This document shows positions 11,800-24,349 of a DNA stretch of 64,000 nucleotides, one piece after another. Each line of letters begins with the position of its first letter. The stretch's first letter is position 1. Below the pieces are notes generated by a model that saw nothing but the letters and a program-made list of their open reading frames with translations, was not told where the DNA came from and did no database searches. The stretch covers positions 8,816,917 to 8,880,916 of the forward strand of contig JAJEKV010000041.1 of NCBI GenBank assembly GCA_021234155.1, written 5' to 3'. The position numbers and the translations under genes were made by a program. This DNA comes from Isoetes taiwanensis. Taxonomy: Eukaryota; Streptophyta; Lycopodiopsida; Isoetales; Isoetaceae.

Positions 11800-14190
11800 A
11801 TAAACGACATTTTTAGTGCGCTGCGAATACATCAGTACGCAAGTCGATAACGACGCGGTCCAATGTTAATCCTTGGCAACTGTTGAAGGTGGTTGCGTAA
11901 GATAATCGGAGGGGTAACTGCCGTCTATGTATGGTCCAGGGTCAATTCTCTGGTTGATAAAAGAAGTCTGTTATAGAGATTGGATATGTGCATGCATCCT
12001 CTTGAGCTGTATCATCTAATACTTTTACCATCACGAATTTTACGTGCATCAAAACGACCATAACTCTTGCCAAACTCTTTTCCATGTCTTATCGTTTCAT
12101 AATGTGCCATATTGCACCTACCTTAAGCTTTAGTTCGTGCTTGGGTATTCCAGAATTAGTGAAGTTATTTTGAAAATTTGATGTCACATAGGGATGGTTA
12201 TGTATGATTTCATCTTGTTTGGTGATGTGATCATGGCTATAATATAATATGGTTTGTCATTAGTATAGAGTCTATTAAGAACACAACCATTGATATTATC
12301 AACATTCTTGTTAATTGTTGACAAAAAGTTACGTTTTTCGCATATTGGTGAGTCTTGAAGGATGCTAGATGGATAGAGAAACTCAACGCTACTTTCAACG
12401 CTAGTAGTTGTGTTGAAGATATCCAACGAGACTGTGGGTTCTTCCCAATTTTCACCTATCACGATCAATAAACCGCATCGATTCGGGATCTCGTGTGTCT
12501 TTGCTTATTGGTTGTTCTAGTCTAAACACACAAAAACTTTGTCGAGAGGCGAGGATTTTATAGGTGCATTATATGCTGCATTCCTCCCTCCTCCCTTGAC
12601 AACAAGGGCTACCTGTTTGAAGCCTCCAGAGGCGATAACGTGTTTGCCTTTAAAGGGAAAACCATTCCGACATAGTCGTTGCAACAAATGATGGGCGCTT
12701 TCTATGACAGCTTTATTGGCCATTGGAAATTCATCCCAGATAATGACAGATGCAATGAGGAGTTCCGCTGCTCCAGAATCATGTTCTATCATTGAGTGAA
12801 GTCCTGCATTATTTTCTTCTACAGGGATTTGGAATAGGGAGTGCACCGTTCGCCCTCCTGGATATTGAAGAGCGGCTAATGCTGTTGTACTGCAAGGAAG
12901 TGCTATACATTGATTGCCTCGTATAGATAAACATACACAATTTAGCAAGAAGGTTTTTCCTCTACCGCCCTTTCCATCGGCGAATATAGCTTAGTTTTCT
13001 GATGTTTCGAACCATTTTTAAATGAAACTGTATATTTCACGTTGGTCAGTACTTATTATACTTGTCATTTGCATCACAGTATCTAAGTATCTTTGATGGT
13101 CAGAAAATTTTTGTAGTTCACGCATAACATTTCTTCCAAGACGAGGATGCGACCGAATGCCATAATGTTAGTACTATGTTGTGTTAGAATATTGTTGATC
13201 AGATGAAGAGATTCATTAAATGCAATTGTTTCATCATTTGGGTATTCATCTAATAGGTCAATAGTCATTGGTATTTTGAACCTAGTCCATAGCTCCACCG
13301 CTGGACCTTGATCGAGAAGTAACAAGGCAAAAAAAAAAAAATCGCAGCTATGTGGGACTCAGTGATAGAGAAACTGCTTCTTCCATAACTAATATCGGCT
13401 CATTATGTGTGGCGAGCAAGCCTTCTGCAGCTTGTTGATACATTCCATATTGTTGATCATTAACGATCTTCAACTCATCCCATGTTCTCACAGCACGATG
13501 CAGCAAGAGTTGCCTTAAATAAAATGCTTCTCCTACCCGAGGCAATAGTAATCGTATCCTACATACAACTGGCTGCCTTACCCTTTTCTTCACAATGTTT
13601 CTCGTGAACCCCTCATGCTCTTGTTCCATATGGGCTCCGTTCAATCGCCAATCTTTGAATCATATCACGGTCCAACGTATGTTGTTCGTAATATTGAATG
13701 TACGTGAGAGCATCAAAGTCGTTACCCGGAGGGCGCAAAAGTATCGATCTAATAACGACCTCATATTCAAATGTGGCGGTGCAAAGGCGGGCATTTGACG
13801 GTAAGAGACTTATTTGTTATGTCATATGACATTGTTCTCCACGCCTCTGTCATTTGATAGATAATGCGCCCCAAGTAATCCGTATCTCATTCCTAGGAGG
13901 TCGCCTAACATTTCTTGGATGATATATGCCCTGGTGGTTGATATGTGCTATTTTCATTTTGATCATTGTTCCTCGACAAGGATTCCAAAGCCGCTTCATG
14001 TTGACTGTTTAAAGCTGATGGTATGGAAGCCGAGTGCCTTTCTTGGGTTACTCAAAAGCTGGCGTTGTCGAATCCCTTGTAAATGTAACCATAAAGATAC
14101 GAGAATACATGGACTGTTGATGCAATATCCACCATAATGTGACAATCCAACTCATGTGGGAGAAAGGCATTGTAGGGAACCACCCATGCA
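11800..14190 (-). pseudogene. Helitron RepHel helicase, broken (copy A)
   Basis: Reading along the minus strand, the order is: the upstream conserved block (WVVPYNAFL, then YLYGYIYKGFDNASF); the block EIQDYLGAHYLSATEAAWR; RIRLLLPRVGEAFYLRQLLL; a P-loop GKGGRGKTFLLN (bases 12,952-12,975); GRTVHSLFQIP; a Walker B IIWDEFPMAN; and helicase motifs ending near NSCQGLTLDRVVIDL. This is a Pif1-type (superfamily 1) helicase of a Helitron transposase. Several stops and frameshifts, including a poly-T run at 13,330-13,340, are shared with copies B and C. The rolling-circle HUH domain lies outside the preserved piece. Confidence 0.85.
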
Positions 14191-14217
14191 TCATCTATGC
14201 TCCTCCTCCTGTATTGC

Positions 14218-15802
14218 TGTGACGCTCCCTGCTAAACATACGGCGCCCGGCCGTACACTCGGCAGGAAATCCCCCGTCCGGCTCAACAACCGCACAGGCC
14301 CTCCGTCTATCCCGCACTCTGGAATCTCCGTAGTGCGGGAAGGGGACACGAAGGTGTCTTGCGCGCCCTTCCCCTATGGGCTCCTATCACAGCGGAAGCA
14401 TAAACACGTCAGAACTAGCAATACAATACAATAGGCTACCTCGAGGGTAGCTCAACCGCACATCCATAGAGGCAAAGAACATAATCATATGCCATAAAAC
14501 ATGAGAGCTCCTACCCGTGACTCGACACTAGATAGGCCTCAAGATAGAAGCAGGGCGAGTCATAACAATGGCGGGGCTGGCATAAGACAATGGCTAGGGT
14601 TGACCACTCCATCCGCCCCTCCCATTGCATACTTTGCGGATGGGCTAGATCAAGCTGTGGCATGACTCTAACCTTCCTGGATCGCAATCCCATGGCATCA
14701 CCCATCGGGACTACTCCGGGTTGCATCTCCCCGGTCCGGCGAGGTAGGAAGGGTTGCATCTCCCCTTCCCGGGTCTAGAGGCTCCACAGGCTAGAGAATC
14801 GTGGCGACACCGCGATTCGTGCCAGTGAACCCCCAAAACAAGAGCCAAGCTGACACTTGCAACTCTTGAGAGGCGAGGCGACACCATTGCCCCGGGAGGT
14901 GTCGAACCCATGCTCGGCCCACACAAGTGACCCACCATAAGCCTAGCCCCACTGTGGGATCCCCCCCCGGTCCCCACTTTCGGCGGGGATCCACCCTCCA
15001 TCTTGCCTCTAGCCCGTTGTGTGGTGCTTGAGTCACATTATAGCTTCCATAGCCCTGTGGGTTCCTATGCACAGGGCCGCAACTAATAGGAACTAAGGGA
15101 TCTACACTAGGAGCATACTACATATGGCTCTAGGTCTCTACCCCCCTTCCCAATACAAGAGGAGCACATGATCAACCAATATCACATACATCACATCATG
15201 ATCAATATCAATATCATATGAACATCTTAACCTAACATACATAGCTAACTAACAGTTAGGGTTCCTTGGTTAGGGTTCAAGATGTTCAACAAAGGATCTA
15301 GGGTGGCTCTACTCTAGACACGAATCACTAACCCCTCTGGAGTGCTAACTTCCAGATGGACTAACATGAACCCTACTCAACCTACCTCCTCCAGAAGCGC
15401 TTCCTCCCATCCCTGGCGTCTCCATGCTCCTAGACGTGGTTCTTGCTCCTTCTACGATCATACACACCTTCCGGGGCTGCTTTGCTCGAGGCTAGACTAT
15501 GATTTAACGGTGCTCGAAACGGGGTTTTGGGCGCGTGGATGAGAGCTTCAGTGCTAGGTCAGGAAAAAGGGTCTAGGGTTAGGGTTAGGGCTTATATAGG
15601 TGTGGGTCCACGTGGGATGCCACGTGGCACCACTAAAATAAGGCCGTGTGGCGGTTGCCCAATAGGATAAGGCCATGTGGAAATGGGCCTTATCCTAAGG
15701 TTATCTAAGTTAACAATTAACTTAGATGTGCACCCCTTGCCACTTATCCGAGGCATACAAGGCTACCTGGGTAGACTTGTATGGTGACGAGTCCAGGAAT
15801 AT
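14218..15802 (-). mobile_element. LTR of element 1, copy A (5'-truncated, fused to gag)
   Basis: The 3' end of the LTR is intact (complement of ...GGAGCGTCACA). The first 33 or so bases, including TGTGACG, are missing, and the LTR is instead fused to gag at about 15,800 through the shared bases ATAT. The TATATAA box and the two G-boxes described for copy B are recognisable here (about 15,585-15,625). No PBS follows the LTR end; Helitron sequence begins there directly. Confidence 0.85.
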
Positions 15803-17158
15803 GGCACTCACCATCTATGAAGTCCTGGGCCTCATGCTGGTCGTCGTCTTCATCCGCATACGGCGAATCCCAATCCATAAGCTCTGCCAAAGCTGCCTGC
15901 ATGACGAATGGGCAATCATGTGTTCGGTGCCCTGGCTGGAAGCACCTGAAACATAGCTTCTTCTCAATACATTCCTGTCTCTTCTCTTTCGTCAGGCTAT
16001 CTAGAATGCGCTTTAACATGCAGCCCCCTGATGCATTCTGCGGCTTACGGTCTCCAAAGTTCTTACCCTGAGCTCTTCCTTGCTGCTGGCCTCCTGATGG
16101 CGTAGTTGCTGATTGCTTACTCTGTTGCTGCCCTTGGTACTGCCCTGTTGACTTTCCTTTGAAGGCCGATTGTCTCTCCCCTGGCGTTGCTGGCGCTTCT
16201 TCCAAACTTATGGCTTTATATTCGGCTTCTGCCACTGACTTAGGGTTGATTGCTCGGACTAGCCTTTTGATATTGCTGTTCAATCCCTCGATGTAAGTTT
16301 CAACCGCTTGCCTTTCCGACACTCCATGAACATGGAGTCTAAGTCGCATAAATTCCTCTGTATACTTCGCTACTGACAATGTACCCTGGTTCAACCTGTA
16401 GAACTGCTGGATCTGCCTGCTAGTATGTGACCTAGGCACATAATGTCTGCGAAAAGGCCTTCTTGAAGGTCTTGAATCTGCAATCGTTCCTTTTGAGCTT
16501 GTTGGACTTCTCGCATAGCCTTTCCACCGATTCTAGCTGCTCCTATCAAGTTTCTTTGTGGCAACTTTCCCTATATCCTTATCCTTCGTGCCATAAGAGT
16601 TGCGAACTCTTCCATCTCATCAAGCCGGGCTTACGCCTCCATACGACTTGTCCTTCCCCGAACTGACCCAACTTCCTAGTCTTCCACACATTGCTCATAG
16701 CACTGTCAACTTTCTTTTGATAATCATCTTCCTTCCTTGCCCTGGCTCTTACCTGTGGAGTGTCGGACTCACTTTCTGAGGTAGAACTGTCTTGGTGTGC
16801 GAGTGTGTCAAGAACCTGGAGCTAGGTGGTGTTGGACTCCTTCTGTTTCTCCTTTTCCTCTTCCTGTCTCTGACATTCCCCTGGTTGTCCTGCCCCTCCG
16901 GCTGTGGGCCTTCCTCGATGCCTTGCTGAGGTAGCGGTGGAGGTGGTGGTGGAGCAGGTGCGTATTCCTGGGCATTCATCAATGGGGTGGCCCAGTGGAT
17001 CAGCTGATGCATCTGGTTCCTCATCTGGACGAGCCTTGCGTTGATTGCTTCCGGCGTCATTTTGTCGTTGTTGTCATCTTGATCACGTCCAAATAGGTTC
17101 CTGGGTACCCACTGGTGATGTCGGCCTTGGCCTTGAGAACCTGAGCCTGTGTTTCTTG
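15803..17158 (-). pseudogene. Element 1 gag, truncated and frameshifted (copy A)
   Basis: Gag starts at MTPEAINARL (17,060). The frame is open further upstream to a splice-acceptor-like CCTTGCAG at 17,159-17,166. Order: a glutamine- and proline-rich segment, a basic/serine-rich segment, the retrotransposon capsid region (QQFYRLNQGTLSVAKYTEEF and following) and one CCHC knuckle, [14 protein letters not shown]. The frame breaks between 16,439 and 16,749. After the knuckle the coding sequence runs straight into the truncated LTR, so protease and the rest of pol are absent from this copy. Confidence 0.85.
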
Positions 17159-17535
17159 CTGCAAGGATTGATCATCAATACATGTTATTTGGGTTAGATG
17201 TTGATCAATCTTACTTGTAATTGAATTATTTTTAGTTATAAGGAAATCATACGAAGCATTGCATTTATAAAACAGTTAATAGTCATTAATATATAGAAGT
17301 TACATGTGGTAGAGTAGATATGTATTAGCACAATAGGGTACAAGAAAACATTTAGCACAATTAAAACTTTAAGGAAATTCTACAACTATTCAATGGCCTC
17401 CTGAAAGCCTAAAGAAATTCTTGACATCCCTGAATCGGAGGCCTTTGCCGAGGTTGTGCAGGATGTTCCTTGTCGATCTTCCCTCGAGTGCTCGAGCCAT
17501 TTCCGGTTCCGGGAGTTAAGTGCGATTCTTTGCTA
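17159..17535 (-). other. Intron-like spacer between ORF1 and gag
   Basis: AT-rich, with no ORF, and ending on the gag side in a pyrimidine-rich CCTTGCAG. Because the gag frame is open right up to this AG, gag may be expressed from a spliced RNA. I did not find an unambiguous donor. The same spacer recurs at about 28,050-28,278 and 38,980-39,208. Confidence 0.45.
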
Positions 17536-18674
17536 CTACTGAAAGTGATGCGTCCCTGAGGTGGCCCTAGCGAAGTCAAGGCAATGGAGCGCTACGGACC
17601 TCTTGAAAAGGATGACGTGATCTGCATGGGCGTATATCTTCGAGTGCTGCCCGAAGCCCGAGAGTGCTATGAGAAGTGCCACTGATTCTTCCCCCCTTGG
17701 ACTGAACTCCTTGTGGAAGACTACCATTTGCCCTTGGCTGAGGGCTGGAAGGTAGTAACGAAGTGCCGTACCTTTACCCGTGCCTCGCGAACCCATGCCC
17801 TTCCTTTGAGCCGCTCCACCGTAGGCGTCCACTGCCATAAGATCTTCATGATCTCTCCACATGCTGGTTGCATTGTCCAAGTTGATGCTACTGGACCCTT
17901 CCCTCATGCTCCTGGCTCGAACTGTCCGGAAGCGAGCTTGGGCCCCTCCTGGTTTGTGCGGTTGCTTATCTGTATCTGCTGGAACTCCTCCTCTGAAATG
18001 ATAGGTTCCTGCTGTCGATAGATCTCCCTTATCTGCTGATAGGCTGCTATGTCTGACATTGTCTCCCCAGCATAAGAGTGTCTCTCTGCCAGCTCCCTTG
18101 GGATCTCCTGGTATGAATAGTCGATGAGGTCCGTGCTTTTTCCATGTGCTATCATGCCTAGAAGCTCGTCGATTCGAAGTCCCTGTTCCTGGCAGTATGA
18201 CAAGTTGAGGATGTCATTTGCTAAAATGTACTCCTCTCCGTCGATGACTATCGGCGACAGAGCTGTGATGCCGACCGGTGGCTCGGTGGCTCTTCTGATG
18301 TCGTCGTCGTGCCTTGACATGTATCTCTGCATCCTTGTTGCCTCCCTGCTCTCCCATTCTGGGTTTTGCTCCCCTAACTGCTCGTAGTCTTCGTCGATCT
18401 GCAGAATTGGTGCCCCCGACGTCGTGCCATGGTATTCATACGCGGAGGAATCTATGTTGAGGATTTGATCCTGGGCCCTACGGGTATCAAGTGGTGCTAA
18501 GTCTAAGGGCTGAACAGAAGGTTCCCCTACTTTGTTGATTGACTTATAGTACATGAAGAGGGCAAGGGCTGTCTGAGATGAAAGGTACCTATGCCTATTG
18601 TGTCTGCAGGTCATGTAATCGGGCATGGTCCTAGTCCTATCCCATAGCTGCTTCTTGCCTTTGGATCCTCCCAT
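17536..18674 (-). pseudogene. Element 1 ORF1, unknown protein of about 380 aa (copy A, one frameshift)
   Basis: The first frame runs from ATG 18,674 (MGGSKGKKQLWDRTRT) to about 17,904. The second, 17,536-17,907, continues the same protein after a shift, as copy B at 27,119-27,901 shows, where the two parts are in one frame. The protein is mostly hydrophilic. Its middle contains PPVGITALSPIVIDGEEYIL and an acidic/glutamine-rich helix region (QQIREIYRQQEPIISEEEFQ). The C-terminal part reads MVVFHKEFSPRGEESVALLI. I recognise no domain. It sits between the histone module and gag in the same orientation, so it belongs to the retrotransposon. It could be an N-terminal Gag-like structural protein or an accessory factor. 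Confidence 0.6.
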
Positions 18675-18962
18675 CTCTCGACCTAAGGCTTGGGTGAGTG
18701 TCTCCAGAGAAACCCAATTCCCTAAGTGGCTGGGAGCAGTTCTGTTGAAGGGAAAATGGCAAATGAGGCCCCCTTTTTATAGACTATGGTTGGCCTCGGG
18801 ATTCGTGCAAAAAAATACCTACATAAGAAAGTCTTGGTTCTATGGCTATGGGTGTCCAAATGAGCTACCATGAAGTGCAAATCTAAGCAAAACAAAGCAA
18901 GGAACACTACATGGCAGTTTGTTTGGCTGAATTTGGCTAATTTGGGTCGAAAATGGGCTGAC

Positions 18963-19231
18963 CCGGGTGAATCCGCGCGAAAGGCCTCCGCGTCGCGAAC
19001 GCAGACGCGTTTGGCGCGGTCTCACCCGGTTGGCCGATTTTGGAGCCAATTTTGGTCAAATTTGAGAGTTTGAAGATGCTAACATGGCTAATTGGATCAA
19101 TTCTAACCTAACTAGCAACTTATTTTGAACAAAACTGACACCTAAAAGCATAATTTCGGCGCACCCGGGTGAATCCGCGCGAAACGCGCCCGCGTCGCGG
19201 ACGCAGAGGCCATTGGCGCGGTCTCACCCGG
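18963..19231 (-). other. Pair of GC-rich nested hairpins downstream of the H3-like ORF
   Basis: Two related segments of about 67 nt each fold on themselves. In the first, CCGGGTGA (18,963-18,970) pairs with TCACCCGG (19,022-19,029), GCGC (18,975-18,978) with GCGC (19,014-19,017), and GCGTC (18,990-18,994) with GACGC (19,004-19,008). In the second the outer arms are 19,165-19,172 and 19,224-19,231. They stand out from the AT-rich surroundings and recur in units 2, 3 and 4, sometimes degraded. They could be structured RNA in the histone mRNA 3' region, a packaging or dimerisation signal, or CpG-rich regulatory DNA. Confidence 0.7.
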
Positions 19232-19469
19232 TTGCCCCGATTTTTTTGCTTTTTGGATGATTTTTTTGCCAAAATTTTCGTTGTAGCCATGATTTCTAGG
19301 GTATTCCTAAGCATGTTATAAAGAATTCTACTACAATTAGGTTTAATTTCCTAGATTTCAAGCATCTAACATTTTTCTACTTACAGAGGAAAATAACTTT
19401 TATATTAATAAGAAAACACAATTACATGAAAATTTTAATCCTCTAACAAAATTTACAAAAATTGAGGGC

Positions 19470-20593
19470 CTAGGGCCTCTCCCTACTGCCTAATTCTCGT
19501 GCTAAGTGAATGTCCTTCGGCATGAGGGTAACTCTCTTAGCATGGATCGCACAGAGGTTCCCTTCCTCAAAGAGCTGCACCAGCTCTGCTTCAGCGGCCT
19601 CTTGCAGGGCCCGGGTCATTAGAGGGGTAACCCTATAATCGGTCCTAACTCCCCGCATGATTTCCCTAAGGAGACGCTCGAAGGGCGCCTTCCTTATAAG
19701 GAGATTGGTGCACATTTGAAAGTGCTTGATCTCCCTAAACACCCGGGCGTACACACTGTTCGGCCCGTGGTGAACCCTTTTGGGTTTTTCCGGTCTAGGT
19801 GGGGGTGGGTTAGGCTGGTTTTTCTTGGCTGCCCCCCCCACGCCCAGCAGCACCTTCTCGGCGGCGGTACCGGTCATTGTACCTCGTCCAGCGACGGAGG
19901 TACTCTTGGTATACCTTCATTTTGCGCATGAATTCACGATCCTGACGGAGCGTGAATTCCCGTTCTCCCACCTTCTGCTTCTTGACCTGCTTTGGTGGCT
20001 CCGGCCACTTAGGGTAAGGTGGTCTCGCGTCGGGGCCCTGCTGCTCCTCCTCCTCCTCGCCGTCTCCCCCTTTCTGTACCTCCTCCTCTTCACGAGGCTC
20101 TTCAATAACGACAGTCCCGAGGCCGTCGTTTCTTCTCTTGTCCTCCTCTCCTGGCTGCTGAGCTCCCTTTCGCGCCCCTCTTCTTCCTAGTAGCCTTCTC
20201 CTCCGACCACTCTGCAACCTTCTCTTTGCCCTTTTTCTTGATGCAGAAGGGCCCGCCTCTTCGCGTTTGGTGCTTCTTCTGCTGGCTGGTCCACACTCTT
20301 GACACTGCTCTTCCACCTCCGGTGTCCGAGCCAGGGCCCAAAGTGGCGGGATTAGCCCGGTTCTCACGAGAGCCCCACGGCGAAGAGGCTGCTGCTTTCG
20401 GGCTCGGTGCACTCTCTTGGCGTGGGAAGGTGTAAGCCCCGCTAGCTGGCGGAGGAAGCCCCTCCTCTCTCCCGGGCTTCGGTCCGGGTGCCCGGGAACC
20501 TTCTTGACATCCGCCTCTGCCTGCCGCTTGCGCCATTGAGAGGGTGGGGCACTTTCGTTATACTTCCTCATTTGTTTGTTTGGTTCGAGCCAT
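19470..20593 (-). pseudogene. H3-like histone ORF of element 1, array unit 1 (frameshifted)
   Basis: The start ATG at 20,593 encodes MARTKQ followed by MRKYNE, a small deletion relative to the TARK form in the other units. The charged middle is open in one frame (19,810-20,607) and the histone fold in another (19,470-19,877), so at least one frameshift near 19,850 separates tail and fold. The fold is well preserved through helices alpha-N to alpha-2 ([20 protein letters not shown]) and [20 protein letters not shown]. The end is altered to [11 protein letters not shown]. Judging by the other copies, the parent protein was about 370 residues. Confidence 0.9.
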
Positions 20594-21908
20594 AACTTAC
20601 GGTTCAAGAAATGGATGGCGTAAAAGGCAAGAGAGAGGTGGTGGTGGGGAAAGGTTGGAGAGAGAGAATGAGGTGTCAGATATTTAAAAAAAGAGGGTCC
20701 CTAGGAATATTCTCCCACCATAATTACCCCTATTTATTAGCCTCCCTTATTAATTACACCATATTTAGTAATTATTTAATTATTAATGTATGTATTAACC
20801 CTGTATTAATTCGTATTATACCTTACATTTTTCGAATTTTCTAATGGTTTGAAGTGCTAATTATGGATTTGCGCCATTTTTCACTCGGGTCTCCGATTGG
20901 CATGATTCTTCGACCCATTTTAGGTGAAATTTGGTGCAGATGCATACTTTTCACTCCAATTTTACTAGAAGATGAATTGGACTCACTCATTCCTTCGTCT
21001 AACACTTAACCTTACTCCGGACCCACTACCTAAGAGAAAAATTTTTTCCCTTATTTTCGGGGTTCGATGGTGGAAATTTTTATTTCACACCCTATAGGCC
21101 TGTTAGACTACTTTCATGGTTATGGTCAGTGCTAGTTCCTGGTCAACCAAGAACATCGCCTAAGTGGCTGGGAGCAGTTCTGTTGAAGGGAAAATGGCAA
21201 ATGAGGCCCCCTTTTTATAGACTATGGTTGGCCTCGGGATTCGTGCAAAAAAATACCTACATAAGAAAGCCTTGGTTCTATGGCTATGGGTGTCCAAATG
21301 AGCTACCATGAAGTGCAAATCTAAGCAAAACAAAGCAAGAAACACTACATGGCAGTTTGTTTGGCTGAATTTGGCTAATTTGGGTCGAAAATGGGCTGAC
21401 CCGGGTGAATCCGCGCGAAAGGCCTCCGCGTCGCGAACGCAGACGCGTTTGGCGCGGTCTCACCCGGTTGGCCGATTTTGGAGCCAATTTTGGTCAAATT
21501 TGAGAGTTTGAAGATGCTAACATGGCTAATTGGATCAATTCTAACCTAACTAGCAACTTATTTTGAACAAAACTGACACCTAAAAGCATAATTTCGGCAC
21601 CCGGTGAATCCAATCCTCAGCCAGCGCCAGCGTCAGCGACGCAGAGGCCATTGGCGGTCTCACCCGTTGCCCGATTTTTTGCTTTTTGGATGATTTTTTT
21701 TTTTGCCAAAATTTTCGTTGTAGCCATGATTTCTAGGGTATTCCTAAGCATGTTATAAAGAATTCTACTACAATTAGGTTTAATTTCCTAGATTTCAAGC
21801 ATCTAACATTTTTCTACTTACAGAGAGGAAAATAACTTTTATATTAATAAGAAAACACAATTACATGAAAATTTTAATCCTCTAACAAAATTTACAAAAA
21901 TTGAGGGC

Positions 21909-23029
21909 CTAGGGCCTCTCCCTGCGAATTCTCCGTGCTAAGTGAATGTCCTTCGGCATGAGGGTAACTCTCTTAGCATGGATCGCCTGAAGGTTCCCTT
22001 CCTCAAAGAGCTGCACCAGCTCTGCTTCCCGTGACCTCTTGCGGGGGCGGGTCATTAGAGGGTAACCCTATAATCGGTCCTAACTCTGCATGATTTCCCT
22101 AAGGAGGCGGCTTTCGAAGAGCCTTCCTTATAAGGAGATTGGTGCACATTTGAAAGTGCTTGATCTCCCTAAACACCCGGTATACACCTTTGTTAGGCGT
22201 GGTGAACCCACTTTGGGTTTTTCGGTCTAGGTGGGGGTGGGTTAGGCTGGTTTTCTTGACCTGCCCCCTCCACGACCAGCTACACCTTCCCCCGGCGGCA
22301 AGTACCGGTCATTGTACCTCGTCCCAAATAATGACGGAGGTACTCTTGGTATACCTTCATTTTGCGCATGAATTCACGATCCTGACGGAGCGTGAATTCC
22401 CGTTCTCCCACCTTCTGCTTCTTGACTGCTTTGGTGGCTCGGGCCACTTAGGGTAAGGTGGTCTCGGCGTCCGGGGCCCCTGCTGCTCCTCCTCCTCCTC
22501 GCCGTCTCCCCTTTACGTACCTCCTCCTCTTCCACGAGGGCTCTTCAATAGCGGCAGGTCCAGCCCTTGGCGGTCGTTTTCTTCTCTTTGTCCTCCTCTC
22601 CTGGCACTGAGCTCCCTCGCTCCCTCTTCTTCCTAGTAGCCTTCTCCTCCGACCACTCTCGCAACCTTCTCTTTGCCCTTTTTCTTGATGCGAAGGGCCC
22701 GCCTCTTCGCGTTTGGTCTTTGCTTCTTTGGTCCACACGCTCTTGACACGCTCTTCCACCTCAGGTGTCCGAGCCGAGGAGGCCCAAAGTGGCGGGATTA
22801 GCCCGGTTCTCTGAGAGCCCCCTGGCGAAGAGCTGCTGCTCGGGCTCGGTGCACTCTCTTCGGCGTCGTGGAAGGTGTCGCCGCTGCTGCTGGAGGGAAG
22901 CCCCTCCTCTCCTGGCTTCGGTCGAAGGTGCCCAGGAACCTTCTTGACATGCCGTCCTGCTGCCGCTTGCGCCATTGAGAGGGTGGGGCACTCGTTATAC
23001 TTCCTCGCTGTTTGTTTGGTTCGAGCCAT
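21909..23029 (-). pseudogene. H3-like histone ORF of element 1, array unit 2 (degraded)
   Basis: The N-terminus is intact: ATG at 23,029, [19 protein letters not shown]. The frame then stays open to 22,448 but drifts out of register through several small indels in the charged region. The histone-fold part (about 21,909-22,190) is damaged; the alpha-2 region is disrupted near 22,030-22,060, while the end [10 protein letters not shown] and stop are preserved. This is the most decayed unit, though many of its differences are short indels in GC-rich sequence, which could partly be consensus errors. Confidence 0.88.
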
Positions 23030-24349
23030 AACTTACGGTTCAAGAAATGGATGACGTAAAGCTGAGCAAGAGAGAGGTGGTGGTGGGGAAAGGTTGGAGA
23101 GAGAGAATGAGGTGTCAGATATTTAAAAAAAGAGGGTCCCTAGGAATATTCTCCCACCATAATTACCCCTATTTATTAGCCTCCCTTATTAATTACACCA
23201 TATTTAGTAATTATTTAATTATTAATGTATGTATTAACCCTGTATTAATTCGTATTATACCTTACATTTTTCGAATTTTCTAATGGTTTGAAGTGCTAAT
23301 TATGGATTTGCGCCATTTTTCACTCGGGTCTCCGATTGGCATGATTCTTCGACCCATTTTAGGTGAAATTTGGTGCAGATGCATACTTTTCACTCCAATT
23401 TTACTAGAAGATGAATTGGACTCACTCATTCCTTCGTCTAACACTTAACCTTACTCCGGACCCACTACCTAAGAGAAAAATTTTTTCCCTTATTTTCGGG
23501 GTTCGATGGTGGAAATTTTTATTTCACACCCTATAGGCCTGTTAGACTACTTTCATGGTTATGGTCAGTGCTAGTTCCTGGTCAACCAAGAACATCGCCT
23601 AAGTGGCTGGGAGCAGTTCTGTTGAAGGGAAAATGGCAAATGAGGCCCCCTTTTTATAGACTATGGTTGGCCTCGGGATTCGTGCAAAAAGGTACCTACA
23701 TAAGAAAGTCTTGGTTCTATGGCTATGAGTGTCCAAATGAGCTACCATGAAGTGCAAATCTAAGCAAAACAAAGCAAGGAACACTACATGGCAGTTTATT
23801 TGGCTGAATTTGTTTAATTTGGGTCGAAAATGTGCTGACCCGGGTGAATCCGCGCGAAAGGCCTCCGCGTCGCGAACGCAGACGCGTTTGGCGCGGTCTC
23901 ACCCAGTTGGCCGATTTTGGAGCCAATTTTGGTCAAATTTGAGAGTTTGAAGATGCTAACATGGCTAATTGGATCAATTCTAACCTAACTAGCAACTTAT
24001 TTTGAACAAAACTGACACCTAAAAGCATAATTTCGGGCACCCGGGTGAATCCGCGGCTTAACGCCTTCAGCGCGTCCGGGACCTTGAGGCCATTGGCGCG
24101 GTCTCACCCGGTTGCCCCGATTTTTTTGCTTTTTGGATGATTTTTTTGCCAAAATTTTCGTTGTAGCCATGATTTCTAGGGTATTCCTAAGCATGTTATA
24201 AAGAATTCTACTACAATTAGGTTTAATTTCCTAGATTTCAAGCATCTAACATTTTTCTACTTACAGAGGAAAATAACTTTTATATTAATAAGAAAACACA
24301 ATTACATGAAAATTTTAATCCTCTAACAAAATTTACAAAAATTGAGGGC

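Larger units (their letters stand above)
10904..14217 (-). mobile_element. Helitron remnant, copy A
   Basis: This is a 3.3-kb segment nearly identical, in inverted orientation, to 35,560-38,886 and 42,151-44,655. It carries the helicase part of a RepHel protein (next entry), then about 0.8 kb of AT-rich sequence. Its 5' boundary directly abuts the TGTGACG/CGTCACA end of a chromovirus LTR at 14,217/14,218, and its low-coordinate side runs into host DNA near 10,904. I could not identify Helitron termini (5'-TC, 3' hairpin plus CTRR) with confidence. It is probably a fragment carried along with the LTR. Confidence 0.75.

Noticed and set aside
14511-15072. Short open frames in the LTR copies (also at 34,658-35,639, 41,283-42,212, 45,746-46,684 and 63,533-63,881)
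   Set aside because: They differ between LTR copies through indels, have no recognisable domains, and lie in non-coding LTR sequence.
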